Source: Bremerella cremea | GTDB lineage: Bacteria > Planctomycetota > Planctomycetia > Pirellulales > Pirellulaceae | Direction of reading: 5' to 3' | Assembly: GCF_003335505.1 (NCBI RefSeq) | Contig: NZ_QPEX01000006.1 | Coordinates: forward strand, 107,083 to 171,082 | DNA: 64,000 nucleotides | Part shown: piece after piece, positions 8,297-17,347 of the stretch | Layout of the letters: each line of letters opens with the position of its first letter | Numbering within the stretch: position 1 is the first letter of the stretch | Translations under genes and position numbers: made by a program | The notes under the pieces: model-generated | The model's input: only the letters and a program-made list of their open reading frames with translations | Told to the model about the DNA's origin: nothing | Databases searched by the model: none

Positions 8297-8330
8297 AAGC
8301 AGCCCAGGTTGTGTTTGACCTGGGCTGCTT
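8297..8330 (-). terminator. Strong terminator of the oligopeptidase gene
   Basis: AAGCAGCCCAGGT (8297-8309) and ACCTGGGCTGCTT (8318-8330) form a perfect 13-bp stem with an 8-nt loop. On the minus strand the stem is followed by TTTCATTTT, fitting Rho-independent termination downstream of the gene ending at 8367. It also marks the right border of the accessory patch. Confidence 0.8.
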
Positions 8331-8336
8331 CTCTTA

Positions 8337-8359
8337 CTGAAAACTGAACACTGAAAACT
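8337..8359. repeat. Direct repeat CTGAAAACT-GAACA-CTGAAAACT
   Basis: Two identical 9-mers (8337-8345 and 8351-8359) are separated by GAACA just outside the oligopeptidase stop codon. Function unknown; it may be a small dispersed repeat. Confidence 0.45.
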
Positions 8360-8366
8360 TCAAACT

Positions 8367-10484
8367 CTAGTCCATCAATTCCTGCTGCAGGAATTCGTAG
8401 ACCAGGGCGGTCATGAAGGCACGTTGTTTGTTGTCGGCGGCGCCGGCGTGGCCTCCTTCGATGTTTTCGTAGTACAGCACGCCGTGTCCCATGTTTTTCA
8501 TCCGGGCGACCATCTTCCGTGCGTGGCCTGGGTGGACGCGGTCGTCGCGGGTGCTGGTGGTGAAGAGGGTTGGTGGGTACTTCACGTCCTTCTTTACCAA
8601 GTGATACGGCGAGAACGTTTTGATGAACTTCCACTGTTCGGGGTCGGCTGGGTTGCCGTATTCGCCCATCCAACTAGCCCCGGCCAAAAGTGTGTGGAAG
8701 CGCTTCATGTCCAACAGAGGAACCTGGCTAACCACGGCGCCGAACAAATCAGGCCGCAAGACCAGCATATTGCCGGTTAGCAGGCCGCCGTTGCTGCCTC
8801 CCATGACGCCCAGATGCTCGGTACTGGTGACCTTGCGCTTGATCAGGTCTTCGCCAACCGCGATGAAGTCTTCGTACGCCTTGTGACGGTTTTCTTTCAG
8901 GGCAGCTTGATGCCACTTCGGACCGAACTCGCCACCGCCACGGATATTGGCCACCACGAAGACGCCTCCCTTGCTCAGCCAGGCCGTACCAGTCGTGGCG
9001 GAGTAATTCGGCGTTAATGCGATTTCAAAGCCGCCGTAACCGTAAAGCAGGGTGGCGTTCGATCCGTCGAGCTTCAAGTCTTTGTGTGAAACCTGGAAGT
9101 AAGGAATCTTCGTTCCATCCTTCGAGGTTGCCTCGAACTGTTCCACTTGCAAGTTGGAAGCGTCGAAGAACGCAGGCAAGGCCTTCAGCTTTTCGATCTC
9201 GGGATTGCCTGCCGTACCCAGGTAAAGGGTAGTGGGGGTGATGTAGTCGGTTACCGTCAAGAAGAATTCGTCCGACTCCTCTTCGTCGACCGCACCCACC
9301 GAGACCTTACCGAATTCCGGCACGCCGGGCAGTAGTTCCTGTTTCCAAGTGCCGTCTTTGCCAGGGGTCCACAGATAAATCTTGTTGCGGACATTGTCCA
9401 GTTCATTGACCAGCATAAAGTTCTTGGTCGAACTATAGCCATCGAGCGATTTACGGTCGGTCGGCTCGAACAGCACCGAGAACTTACGTTCCCCTTTCAT
9501 GAACGCATCGAAATTTCCGACTAACAAGGCGCCTGGCTCGTAAGTCTTACCACCAACTTCCCAAGTGGTGCGGGGCTGAATGAAGATCCACTCGCGATGG
9601 ACGTTCGCTTCGGCATCGTCGGGCTTATCGATCTCGACCAGCTTACCATCTTCAACCAGGTACAGCTTGCTAGTCCAAAAGGTCATATTGCGGCTGACGA
9701 ATTCTCGCTCGAAGCCAGGGGTGTGATCGTAGACCCCACCGACGCTGACGTCCGTTTTTTCTCCTTCAAAAATCGTTTTGGCTGCCGATAGCGGGGTGCC
9801 TCGCTTCCACTCTTTGACGATCCGCGGATAGCCGGAATCGGTCAGCGAGCCTTCGCCGAAGTTGGTGCCGACAATCAGCGTGTCTTTATCTTTCCACGAG
9901 ATACGGCTTTTTGCTTCGGGCAGTTCGAAACCATCTTTCACGAACGAGCGGGTTTCCACGTTGAACTCACGCTTGACATCGGCATCGGCACCGCCGCGCG
10001 AGAGACTGACCATTGCGTGTTTGTACTCAGGCTGCAGCATCGAAACGCCGTGCCAGACCCAGTTTTCCCCTTCTTCTTTCGCCAAAGCATCGACATCGAT
10101 AATGACATCCCACTCAGGCTTCTCTTTCTTGTACTCTTCCGGAGTCGTTCGCCGCCACAAGCCGCGCGGATGCTCACCGTCTTGCCAGAAGTTGTAGTAG
10201 TAAGGGCCTCGTTTGACGACGAATGGGATGCGTTCGTTCGAGTCGAGGATTTTCAAGATTTGATCGTTGAGCTGCTGAAAGCCTTCTGAATTGGTCAGCG
10301 CGGCGATGCTTTCCGCGTTTTGTGCTTTCACCCAGTCGAGGGCTTTCTCTCCGGTGACTTCTTCCAACCAAATGTTGGGATCTTCGGACGACGTTTCGGC
10401 GGCTGATTGAGCCATGACCAGGCTTCCTCCTTGAGACAAGAGAATCGAGATCAAACCGACAAATAGCAAGGTGGTCTTTTGCAT
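8367..10484 (-). CDS. Prolyl oligopeptidase, family S9, secreted
   Basis: A serine peptidase that cleaves short peptides after proline. From the ATG at 10484 the protein is 705 residues, the normal family length, with a signal peptide (TTLLFVGLISILLSQGGSLVMAQ) suggesting a periplasmic site. GGAG stands 9 nt upstream of this ATG; the longer frame reaching 10679 adds unrelated residues. After the signal come the N-terminal linker, a beta-propeller (about 100-440) and the alpha/beta-hydrolase domain. The catalytic triad is Ser564 in GGSNGGLL, Asp in TRDDRVHP (647/648) and His679 in EGGHAG. It is monocistronic with its own terminator. Peptide scavenging is the likely role. Confidence 0.93.
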   Translation of the reverse strand: MQKTTLLFVGLISILLSQGGSLVMAQSAAETSSEDPNIWLEEVTGEKALDWVKAQNAESIAALTNSEGFQQLNDQILKILDSNERIPFVVKRGPYYYNFWQDGEHPRGLWRRTTPEEYKKEKPEWDVIIDVDALAKEEGENWVWHGVSMLQPEYKHAMVSLSRGGADADVKREFNVETRSFVKDGFELPEAKSRISWKDKDTLIVGTNFGEGSLTDSGYPRIVKEWKRGTPLSAAKTIFEGEKTDVSVGGVYDHTPGFEREFVSRNMTFWTSKLYLVEDGKLVEIDKPDDAEANVHREWIFIQPRTTWEVGGKTYEPGALLVGNFDAFMKGERKFSVLFEPTDRKSLDGYSSTKNFMLVNELDNVRNKIYLWTPGKDGTWKQELLPGVPEFGKVSVGAVDEEESDEFFLTVTDYITPTTLYLGTAGNPEIEKLKALPAFFDASNLQVEQFEATSKDGTKIPYFQVSHKDLKLDGSNATLLYGYGGFEIALTPNYSATTGTAWLSKGGVFVVANIRGGGEFGPKWHQAALKENRHKAYEDFIAVGEDLIKRKVTSTEHLGVMGGSNGGLLTGNMLVLRPDLFGAVVSQVPLLDMKRFHTLLAGASWMGEYGNPADPEQWKFIKTFSPYHLVKKDVKYPPTLFTTSTRDDRVHPGHARKMVARMKNMGHGVLYYENIEGGHAGAADNKQRAFMTALVYEFLQQELMD

Positions 10485-10715
10485 AGTTTGCTCCGTGATG
10501 CGAGTTTCGCTCCATTCCACAAACGGCTGCGTGGGGAGCCCGTTCGTGTTGCGTTCTATCGTACGCCGCGCGCCAGGGCTGTGACAACCTGGGGGAATTG
10601 GCTCAATTTTATCCATTTCGCGGTTCCCCGCCGACGCTGGGGGTGTCTGAAGGTGGGGAACGTTTTCTAAAATACCCAATTGTCGATAACTTTGTCGTAA
10701 ACCATTGAGAGACTT

Positions 10716-11840
10716 GTGGCCCGAGTAGTACTAGCGATGTCTGGCGGTGTCGACAGCAGTGTCGCCGCCCAATTATTGAAGCGTGATGGACACGACGTCA
10801 TCGGGGTGTTTATGCGCCACGGCGAGGAGTCGCCGGTTGCTCACTGCGCCATCGATGCCCCTGGCGGGGGCAACGCCCTGCAGATTCTCAACGAGCGGGC
10901 CGACCACAAGCAAGGCTGCTGCAGCGCGTCCGACGCCGCCGATGCCCGGCGGGTAGCCGATCGGATGGAGATTCCGTTCTACGCGCTGAACTTGCAGCAA
11001 GAGTTTGGCCAGATCATGGAATACTTCGCCGACGAGTATATCCGTGGCCGCACGCCGAACCCGTGCGTGATGTGCAACAACTGGATCAAGTTCGGCAAGC
11101 TGTTCGATTACGCCGATAGCGTGGGGGCCGAATTCGTGGCGACAGGGCACTACGCCAAGCTGGTACCAAGCGACGACGAAAGCGGCGTGCCGAAGCTGGT
11201 CCGTGGTGTTGATCCTGGCAAAGACCAAACGTACGTGTTGTTCGGTATCCAGCGCGAATATCTCAAACGCATGCTGTTGCCGGTCGGTGATTTCCACAAG
11301 GATGAAATCCGTGCGATGGCGGGCGAAACAGGTCTTCGCGTCGCCGATAAGAAGGACAGCCAAGAGATTTGCTTCGTCACTTCGGGCAAGCACGATCAGT
11401 TCGTCAAGCAGCGTCGCCCAGACGCTCAGACGGCCGGCAACTTCGTGCTGACCGATGGCACCGTCGTCGGCCAGCACGACGGCATCGAGCGGTTCACGAT
11501 CGGCCAGCGGAAGGGGCTAGGTATCGCGTTAGGGGAACCCCACTACGTCACCAAGATCGACCCGGCAAGCAACTGTGTGGTACTGGGCAAGATCGAAGAA
11601 CTCGGCCGCGCCGAGCTCACCGCTAACCGCTGCAACTGGCTGGCGGAACCGCCTGGCGAAACGTTCCGCTGCGACGCGATGATTCGCTACAACAGCCCCG
11701 CCTTGCCGGCCACAGTCACCATGCTGCCGGATAATCGCATTGCCGTTACCTTCGATCAACCTCGCAACGGGGTGGCCCCTGGCCAAGCGGTCGTTTGCTA
11801 CGACGGCGGCACCGTCTTGGGTGGCGGGTGGATTGAGTAG
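10716..11840 (+). CDS. mnmA: tRNA-specific 2-thiouridylase
   Basis: MnmA makes the 2-thio group of U34 in tRNA for Lys, Glu and Gln, using ATP and a persulfide sulfur. The 374-residue protein has the PP-loop SGGVDSS (9-15), the nucleophile Cys117 in GRTPNPCVMCN and the second catalytic Cys219 in SQEICFV. The central domain and the C-terminal beta-barrel are complete. An unusual insert (about residues 46-72, DAPGGGNALQILNERAD) lies after the PP-loop strand where many homologues have a shorter WxxxD-type loop. The start is GTG at 10716 with GAGAG upstream. Confidence 0.93.
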   Translation: MARVVLAMSGGVDSSVAAQLLKRDGHDVIGVFMRHGEESPVAHCAIDAPGGGNALQILNERADHKQGCCSASDAADARRVADRMEIPFYALNLQQEFGQIMEYFADEYIRGRTPNPCVMCNNWIKFGKLFDYADSVGAEFVATGHYAKLVPSDDESGVPKLVRGVDPGKDQTYVLFGIQREYLKRMLLPVGDFHKDEIRAMAGETGLRVADKKDSQEICFVTSGKHDQFVKQRRPDAQTAGNFVLTDGTVVGQHDGIERFTIGQRKGLGIALGEPHYVTKIDPASNCVVLGKIEELGRAELTANRCNWLAEPPGETFRCDAMIRYNSPALPATVTMLPDNRIAVTFDQPRNGVAPGQAVVCYDGGTVLGGGWIE

Positions 11841-11880
11841 GTCAGGCGGTCTTCAATGCTGTTTGACACGGCCTGACCTA
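11838..11880. terminator. Inverted repeat starting at the mnmA stop codon
   Basis: TAGGTCAGGC (11838-11847, including the mnmA TAG) pairs with GCCTGACCTA (11871-11880). It lies between convergent mnmA and the nitroreductase gene, so it may end transcripts from both sides, though there is no long T-run. Confidence 0.5.
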
Positions 11881-11906
11881 AGAGTTTCGAGGCACGTCTT
11901 ATGCGG

Positions 11907-12521
11907 CTACGGTTTTCCCGGGAATTTATCGTGGACGATTACGTCTTCCAGCGATAACTGGCCCGGTTTACCCCAGGCGCCTTGTTTCGCTTTACCGACC
12001 ACGATCATCATGCCCAGGATATGATCGTCTGGCAGGTTGATGACTTCCGCGACTTTGTCGGGATCGTAGCCGACCAGGGCACCGGTGTCGTAGCCCATAT
12101 CTTTGGCGGCGATCATTATCGTTTGAGCTGCGATGCCCATCGAGCGCATCGCTTCGTCGCGTTGTAGTTGCGGCTTTTTGTCGTACAGGCCGAACAGCAT
12201 CTTCACCAGCTTTTCGGCAACCTCTGGCGGGCTATTGCGCCAGTAACGGTCTGGCTCTTTGCCGTGGGCTTCCAGATCGGCGGTCAGCACGATCAACAGC
12301 GAGGCATCGGCGACCTGGGCCTGGTTGAAGGCAGCCGCTTTTAACTGTTGGCGGGTTTCTTTATCGCGGACCAGCACAAACCGCCAATGCTGAATGTTGA
12401 ACGAGGTGGGCGACTGGATGGCCGCCTCCATCAACTTGTTGATTTCCTCGTCGGTCAGTTCGTGGTCGGGGTGAAAATGCTTGATCGACCGGCGACCGTA
12501 AATAGCGTCGAAGGTTTCCAT
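11907..12521 (-). CDS. Nitroreductase-family FMN oxidoreductase
   Basis: A 204-residue NAD(P)H-dependent FMN enzyme of the nitroreductase superfamily. The FMN-binding start FDAIYGRRSIKHF (4-16) with the Arg-Arg-Ser phosphate contact is clear, as is SPTSFNIQHWRFVLVRD, which places the Ser/Asn ligands. The C-terminal half has IAAQTIMIAAKDMGYDTG and GMMIVVGKAKQGAWGKPG. Physiological substrates of such proteins are rarely known; quinones, nitroaromatics or flavin are possible. It is monocistronic and convergent with mnmA. The ribosome-binding site is weak. Confidence 0.88.
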   Translation of the reverse strand: METFDAIYGRRSIKHFHPDHELTDEEINKLMEAAIQSPTSFNIQHWRFVLVRDKETRQQLKAAAFNQAQVADASLLIVLTADLEAHGKEPDRYWRNSPPEVAEKLVKMLFGLYDKKPQLQRDEAMRSMGIAAQTIMIAAKDMGYDTGALVGYDPDKVAEVINLPDDHILGMMIVVGKAKQGAWGKPGQLSLEDVIVHDKFPGKP

Positions 12522-12691
12522 GACGTAAAATCCGCGTTAAATTTCAATCCGTAGGATGTTGGTTTTCGTCACTCTATTTTGTCCCGAATTGAGATGGACG
12601 ACTAGACACCCTCAGCCAAACCGATCTTGGGAGGTTCTCTCGGCATCTGTTAGAACGCAGGGTATCGAATTCACCTCGTAAGTAGGCGGCC

Positions 12692-13102
12692 ATGGAAATC
12701 CTTAAAGAAGAAAACCCGTACCAGTCGCCCGTTGAATCGGCTGACCATGTCGTTTTGCGAGAGGCGGTGCTACGCCGGGCCAGCTTGGCGTGGCAGTTTC
12801 CGCTAGTAGGAGCATTGCTTTTCGTGGCCACGATATTCGTTAACTGGCTTCCATTTGCGACCTCGCTCTACTTCTTGCTGGTGCTGGCCATGCTAGGTTT
12901 CTGGGTCGGCGGGCTATTGATGACCGTTTATGCCGTTCTCGCAGCGCAGCGTCATTCAGGCGCGCTACGTCACGGCGTTCAAGGAATGCTTTGCAATGCG
13001 ATGCTCACCGGGGTTATTCTTTTAGGCGTTGTTGGCTACGCCTACCTGGTCGCTGAAACCAGACCAACCACCACCAACCCGCCAGCATCGGCGAAGCCGT
13101 AA
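12692..13102 (+). CDS. Small membrane protein with N-terminal NPYQSP motif
   Basis: The 136-residue protein opens EENPYQSPVESADHV, a soluble tail, followed by about three membrane helices (about 45-65, 68-92 and 108-130). No enzymatic motif is visible. It is the first of three tandem genes (12692, 13122, 13520) on the same strand, separated by 19 and 8 nt, which all have the NP(F/Y)xSP opening and a similar helix layout. They look like paralogues in one operon. A further two proteins of this kind are at 62400 and 61912. The function is unknown. Confidence 0.7.
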   Translation: MEILKEENPYQSPVESADHVVLREAVLRRASLAWQFPLVGALLFVATIFVNWLPFATSLYFLLVLAMLGFWVGGLLMTVYAVLAAQRHSGALRHGVQGMLCNAMLTGVILLGVVGYAYLVAETRPTTTNPPASAKP

Positions 13103-13121
13103 AGAGAAAGCCCCTCGTCCA

Positions 13122-13511
13122 ATGACGCCCCCAGAATCCAACAATCCGTTCGCTTCTCCGACCGACCCCCGCGAGAGCAAGGTCACACCGGAAGAGGTAA
13201 TGCGGTCCGTCCGCATCGGCTGGATCATGCCGATCGTCAGTGGCTTGGGTGTGGGCCAATACGCCATGATCGCTGGCTTTGAGTTCAGCCTCGCCGTATT
13301 GGTGGTTGTGCTGCTGACCTCTGGCCTCAGCTTGCTAGTGGGTATTCGTTTTACCCTCCGTGCATTCACCTTACGCAGGTACAATCCACACGTCGGGCCG
13401 CAGATCGGCTGGGCAATTGTAGGCAACCTGCTGATGGCTGTTCTATTTGTTGCCTGTACAATCAGGCTGTTCAACGTCGATTGGTCAGATTTTTCAAACG
13501 CAATCTACTAG
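13122..13511 (+). CDS. Small membrane protein with N-terminal NPFASP motif
   Basis: Starting at the ATG at 13122 the protein has 129 residues and begins TPPESNNPFASPTDPRESK. That start places the NPFASP motif near the N-terminus as in its neighbours; the longer frame from 13029 overlaps the preceding gene. Three to four hydrophobic segments follow (WIMPIVSGLGVGQYAMIAG, the LAVLVVVLLTSGLSLLVG stretch, and VGNLLMAVLFVACTIRLF). It is the second of three tandem genes of the same design. Function unknown. Confidence 0.68.
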   Translation: MTPPESNNPFASPTDPRESKVTPEEVMRSVRIGWIMPIVSGLGVGQYAMIAGFEFSLAVLVVVLLTSGLSLLVGIRFTLRAFTLRRYNPHVGPQIGWAIVGNLLMAVLFVACTIRLFNVDWSDFSNAIY

Positions 13512-13519
13512 CCACGAGA

Positions 13520-13912
13520 ATGGATACCCTAATCGAAACATCGGAAGACAACCCGTTTGAATCGCCAGCGACGCCCAGTGAAAGTGCGATTATTGAGGTT
13601 TCGTTTTCTCCTTTCGTCACGTTGACCTGGATCCTGCCGCTTCTCAGTGGGCTCTTGTCCGTGACTGCGTTTATCGTTCCGGCGCACATCGGCGATACAC
13701 CGATCGCAATTTGGTTTTTTGCAGCGTCCCTTTTGTCGCTGATTGGTGGGATCGGGGTCACGATTTACGCGTTGTTTGTGGGAAAACAGTGGGCACCAGC
13801 ATGGCCCCATCTGTTGGCCGGCATCCTACTGAGCGGGGTAATGCTTTTCCCGCTGGGATTCTTCGTTTATGCGTTGATTGCGGTCATGATGTTTTTAAGC
13901 AGCTTCTCGTAG
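13520..13912 (+). CDS. Small membrane protein with N-terminal NPFESP motif
   Basis: The 130-residue protein starts at the ATG at 13520, 8 nt behind the previous stop, and begins DTLIETSEDNPFESPATPS. Four hydrophobic stretches follow, including LTWILPLLSGLLSVTAFIV, IWFFAASLLSLIGGIGVTIY and LLAGILLSGVMLFPLGFFVY. It is the third tandem paralogue-like gene. No conserved polar residues in the membrane region suggest transport or catalysis. Confidence 0.68.
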   Translation: MDTLIETSEDNPFESPATPSESAIIEVSFSPFVTLTWILPLLSGLLSVTAFIVPAHIGDTPIAIWFFAASLLSLIGGIGVTIYALFVGKQWAPAWPHLLAGILLSGVMLFPLGFFVYALIAVMMFLSSFS

Positions 13913-14024
13913 AATCTGTTCCAATCGTTTGGTTCCGATTGGTTGCCATGCCGTCGTCTTCGTCGGCATGCTCACGAAGACGAGCGCATGACACGGACGC
14001 TTCAAAACTGACGAAAACCAAGCG

Positions 14025-14441
14025 TTACGAAGTCTTCGGCGGGTCTTCTTTCCCGTACCGTCCGCGGAACTCGTCGGCAGGGTATTTGGCGACGTTTTTC
14101 TTCATTTTCTCGCGCATAAGCGTCGCCACATCAAAGCCCATTTCGTTGCAGAGGGCCAGGGCGTAGCACATGACGTCGGCAATTTCTTCGCCGATAGCTG
14201 CCCGCTTTTCAGGTTCCAGTTCGGCTCGCGAGGCTTCGACGGTGATCCACTGGAAGTGCTCCATCAGTTCGGCCGCTTCAATGGCGAGGGCCATGCTGAT
14301 GTTTTTTGGTGCGTGGAACTGATGCCAATCACGCTCAGCAACAAAGTGCGCGACCATCTCACGCAGTTGACCCACCGGCGTTTGCAGATCGTCAGAAATG
14401 GCGTCGATGCGTTGGGCTAAGCTTTGTGAATCACGATTCAT
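14025..14441 (-). CDS. MazG-like nucleotide pyrophosphohydrolase
   Basis: The 138-residue protein belongs to the all-alpha NTP pyrophosphatase (MazG/dCTPase-like) group, which removes pyrophosphate from non-canonical or surplus nucleoside triphosphates. The metal-binding pattern EAAELMEHFQW and EEIADVMCYALALCNEMG gives the ExxE and ExxD acidic ligands. The sequence FHAPKNISMALAIEAAELM matches the short dCTP pyrophosphatase-like members. GGGAG stands upstream of the ATG at 14441, which I prefer over the frame start at 14465. It is monocistronic. Confidence 0.87.
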   Translation of the reverse strand: MNRDSQSLAQRIDAISDDLQTPVGQLREMVAHFVAERDWHQFHAPKNISMALAIEAAELMEHFQWITVEASRAELEPEKRAAIGEEIADVMCYALALCNEMGFDVATLMREKMKKNVAKYPADEFRGRYGKEDPPKTS

Positions 14442-14538
14442 GCGAATCTCCCTGAGGCAGATCATTCCACACTGAGCCCAAGTGACTCAAACGATGTGTG
14501 TCATGATTGGAGATATCGCCGTTTGATTCAACCGGTGG

Positions 14539-15348
14539 CTACCGCTGAGTGGGCTCTTCTGCTTGGGTTGCCGGCAGACCAAGTAAGCGGCAAGCAAAGA
14601 TCGGCGAAAGGTCAGCCTTGCTCGTAGCTGGCTCATCACCCTCTAGGGTTTCGTCAACCGGCTCTTGCGTTTCAGGCATGTTGGCCGCAGGTGTTTGATC
14701 CACCGATTCAGGCAAGGCCGGCTGCTCGACGTTGTCGTCATTTTCGTCGAAAACACGAGCATAAACCGATTTCCCCGAGGCGGTGGCAGCCTCAACTTGC
14801 GGCGTAACCGGAGCCATCCCAGCAGACTCCGTGAACCGAGAGCCAGCGTGCGAAGCAGGCAATTGAGGCTCGGCAGCCAGGTCTTTTGAATAACGCGAAG
14901 CGTGTCCTTGTGGGGCCCCGACAACTTCTTCATGGCTAACCATTCGCCCCTCAGGCCCAATCACGACACTGGGATTCGCCCAATCGACAGGTGCTGCCGT
15001 GTATGGGTCGACCGACGATTTTTGCGGGTTGGCCGCAACTTCTTCGCTTGGTTTCGTACTGCCAGACGGGTGTTGGGCTGTATCGTTGGCAACCGGAGCA
15101 GAGAAGGAGCTCGGCGTCACTTCTTCCTCGATTGGTGGCAAGCGGCGCAGTTGGTCGTCTACCTTGATATTGGCTTGGTCGACCGCCGCTGGGGTAGGGG
15201 GGTTCGCACTCGACCAGCGTGATCCGCCGGTATATTGCCCCCAAACCGGGGAAAGCGTGGCCAGTGATGTGGCCGCCAGGACCAAACCGGCAAACATTTT
15301 CGACACCCCGGTGGCCCGGTTTCGGCTGTTGCTGCTGTACTGTGTCAT
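14539..15348 (-). CDS. Secreted protein of unknown function, low complexity
   Basis: The protein of 269 residues begins with a basic segment and a signal-like helix (MFAGLVLAATSLATLSPVWG then QYTGG). The mature part is rich in Ala, Pro, Glu and Ser and looks disordered; no domain is recognised. The last residues (PIFACRLLGLPATQAEEPTQ) are the only ordered-looking part. The ATG at 15348 is preceded by GGTAGGG and gives the signal peptide a sensible start. Likely periplasmic or exported. Confidence 0.6.
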   Translation of the reverse strand: MTQYSSNSRNRATGVSKMFAGLVLAATSLATLSPVWGQYTGGSRWSSANPPTPAAVDQANIKVDDQLRRLPPIEEEVTPSSFSAPVANDTAQHPSGSTKPSEEVAANPQKSSVDPYTAAPVDWANPSVVIGPEGRMVSHEEVVGAPQGHASRYSKDLAAEPQLPASHAGSRFTESAGMAPVTPQVEAATASGKSVYARVFDENDDNVEQPALPESVDQTPAANMPETQEPVDETLEGDEPATSKADLSPIFACRLLGLPATQAEEPTQR

Positions 15349-15555
15349 GATCCCTACCACGCAAAAAGATCGAGAAAAACTCACCACAAACGCCTCTATG
15401 AAGTGGCGTCTTCGTTTTTATCGTCAGTTTCGCGCAAGAAAGTTTAGCGATTGTAGCGGTCACGACCGGTGATAGCAGAATTTCCTTGACTAAAAATGCC
15501 CGTTCTATCCATAATTCCTTAGGAAGGCTAACTAAACACCCACCGTGAGTAGTCC

Positions 15556-16026
15556 ATGCGATATGACTTCCAATCTAGCCCTGGCTATTGGATCACCTTT
15601 ACTTCCCATCAATACCAGCAACGTGTTGATGCGGAGTTGCGTCCGTTCGGAATCACGTTTCGTCAATTTCAAGTCTTGGCTTGGTTGAAGTGTGACGGGC
15701 GGTTAACACAAAGCGAGCTTGCTCGTCGGATGTTCATTGAACCCCCAACACTGGCTGGTTTGATGATGCGAATGGAATCGGTTCACTGGATTCAACGGGT
15801 GATGTGCCCTTCGGATCGCCGCAAGAAGTACCTTGAGGTTGGCCCCGCCGCCGAGCCTGTTTGGGAAAAGATTGTCGCAGTACTTAACAAGCTTCGCGCA
15901 GAAGCGGTCAAAGGTCTTACTTCGGACGAAGTCGACCAACTTAATTCACTCCTTGGTCGCGTTCTGCAAAACCTAGACGGAACGTCGTCTCCTACCTCCC
16001 AACAAGTCGCCACACACCCATCATGA
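15556..16026 (+). CDS. MarR-family transcriptional regulator
   Basis: A 156-residue winged-helix regulator. The recognition region is TQSELARRMFIEPPTLAGLM followed by the wing VMCPSDRRKKYLEV with the conserved Asp-Arg-Arg. Its stop overlaps the start of the efflux adaptor gene (ATGA at 16023-16026), so regulator and pump are one transcript. MarR proteins of this arrangement usually repress their own operon and release it on ligand binding. A control site would be expected in the gap upstream of 15556; I could not define one with confidence. Confidence 0.9.
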   Translation: MRYDFQSSPGYWITFTSHQYQQRVDAELRPFGITFRQFQVLAWLKCDGRLTQSELARRMFIEPPTLAGLMMRMESVHWIQRVMCPSDRRKKYLEVGPAAEPVWEKIVAVLNKLRAEAVKGLTSDEVDQLNSLLGRVLQNLDGTSSPTSQQVATHPS

Positions 16027-17303
16027 ATACGACTTATCCCTATTTCAGCCTAGCGTCCATCGTGCTAACCCTGGCGATTGTCTTGCCACTGCAAGCCCAG
16101 GGCAAAGCCGCGCCGCCAGCACCGGTTCGTACCGCCGTGGTCCAGCAAAAAGAAATCGCCACGCAAAAACCGTTTGTTGGCACAGTACGGCCCACCCAAC
16201 AGGCCATTTTAGGAAGTGCGGTCGATGGTCGCGTGATCGAATTCAACTACGAAGAAGGAGATAGGGTGGAAAATGGAGCCGCGATCGCCCAACTTCTCAC
16301 CCAAACAATCAATTTGCAATGGGAAGCCGCCAAAGCGGAACTGAATGTCCGTAAGGCGGAACTTGAAGAGTTGGAAAACGGCACCCGTCCGGAAGAAATC
16401 GAGCAGATGAAAGCCCGCATGTTGGCTGCCGAAGCCAGGAAGCGGTACCTTGAATTGCGTCGCAAACGAGCCGAAGACCTGTACAACAATCAAAAGGTCA
16501 CCTCGGCAGAAGTGCGTGACGAAGCAGTTTCGGCTGCCGACGCTGCTATCCAAGCCTATCTGGAAGCCAAAGCCGCTTACGACCTGGGCGTGGCTGGGCC
16601 TCGGGCCGAACAGATCGCCCAGGCCAAAGCTCGCGTGGCAATGCAACAAGCCGTGACCAACGAGTTGGAAGATCGCATCAAAAAATACACCATTCGCACC
16701 CGTTTCGATGGTTACATCGTGAAGAAGGCCACCGAAGTCGGTGCCTGGGCGAGCGCCGGGGGACCGATTGCGGAAGTCGCTCATCTCGATTCCGTGGATC
16801 TCGTGGCGAACGTTCCGGAACAAGACATTCCTTACGTTCAGGTTGGCCGAGAAGTCACCGTCGTGGTCTTCGCTTACAAAGACAAGCCGTTCAAGGGCAC
16901 CGTTTTCTCGATCAACCCTTCCGCCGATGTACGATCCAGGACTTTTCCCGTCAAGATTCGCGTGAAGAATGAAATGGTCGATGGCAAACCAATGCTCAAA
17001 TCAGGCATGATGGGCAATGTGCTGCTGCAAGCTGGCGAGCGCAAGACGGCCACGCTTGTCCCCAAAGATGCCATTGTTTTAGGTGGGGCTGCCCCCATGC
17101 TTTATGTCGTTGTCAAATCGGCAGATGGCATGACGGTGAAGCCTGTGGCCGTAAAAGTTGGTGAAGCCGACGAGAGCTTGATTGAAGTGATCGGCGAAGT
17201 TCAACCGGGCGATCAAGTTGTTACTCGGGGCAACGAGCGACTACGTCCCGGCCAGGCAATTACGATCATTCCGCCCACCGAATCCCAATCGGTCGGTAGC
17301 TAA
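16023..17303 (+). CDS. RND efflux adaptor (membrane fusion protein, HlyD/AcrA type)
   Basis: A periplasmic adaptor of 426 residues connecting the inner-membrane RND pump to an outer-membrane channel. It has an export signal (LASIVLTLAIVLPLQAQGKA), the lipoyl half around FVGTVRPTQQAILGSAVDGR, a long alpha-hairpin (about 95-215, rich in Ala/Glu/Arg/Lys), the second lipoyl half (IRTRFDGYIVKKATEVGAWA) and the beta-barrel and membrane-proximal domains. It overlaps the marR stop by 4 nt and is followed after 44 nt by the pump gene. No outer-membrane factor gene is adjacent, so that partner must lie elsewhere. Confidence 0.92.
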   Translation: MNTTYPYFSLASIVLTLAIVLPLQAQGKAAPPAPVRTAVVQQKEIATQKPFVGTVRPTQQAILGSAVDGRVIEFNYEEGDRVENGAAIAQLLTQTINLQWEAAKAELNVRKAELEELENGTRPEEIEQMKARMLAAEARKRYLELRRKRAEDLYNNQKVTSAEVRDEAVSAADAAIQAYLEAKAAYDLGVAGPRAEQIAQAKARVAMQQAVTNELEDRIKKYTIRTRFDGYIVKKATEVGAWASAGGPIAEVAHLDSVDLVANVPEQDIPYVQVGREVTVVVFAYKDKPFKGTVFSINPSADVRSRTFPVKIRVKNEMVDGKPMLKSGMMGNVLLQAGERKTATLVPKDAIVLGGAAPMLYVVVKSADGMTVKPVAVKVGEADESLIEVIGEVQPGDQVVTRGNERLRPGQAITIIPPTESQSVGS

Positions 17304-17347
17304 ACGCATCTTTTCCATCTCTCACCTTCCCGCCTCAAGCTTATTCC

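Noticed and set aside
10773..11477. A 234-codon minus-strand frame
   Set aside because: Entirely opposite mnmA; no family features, Val/Ile/Ala-rich shadow translation.
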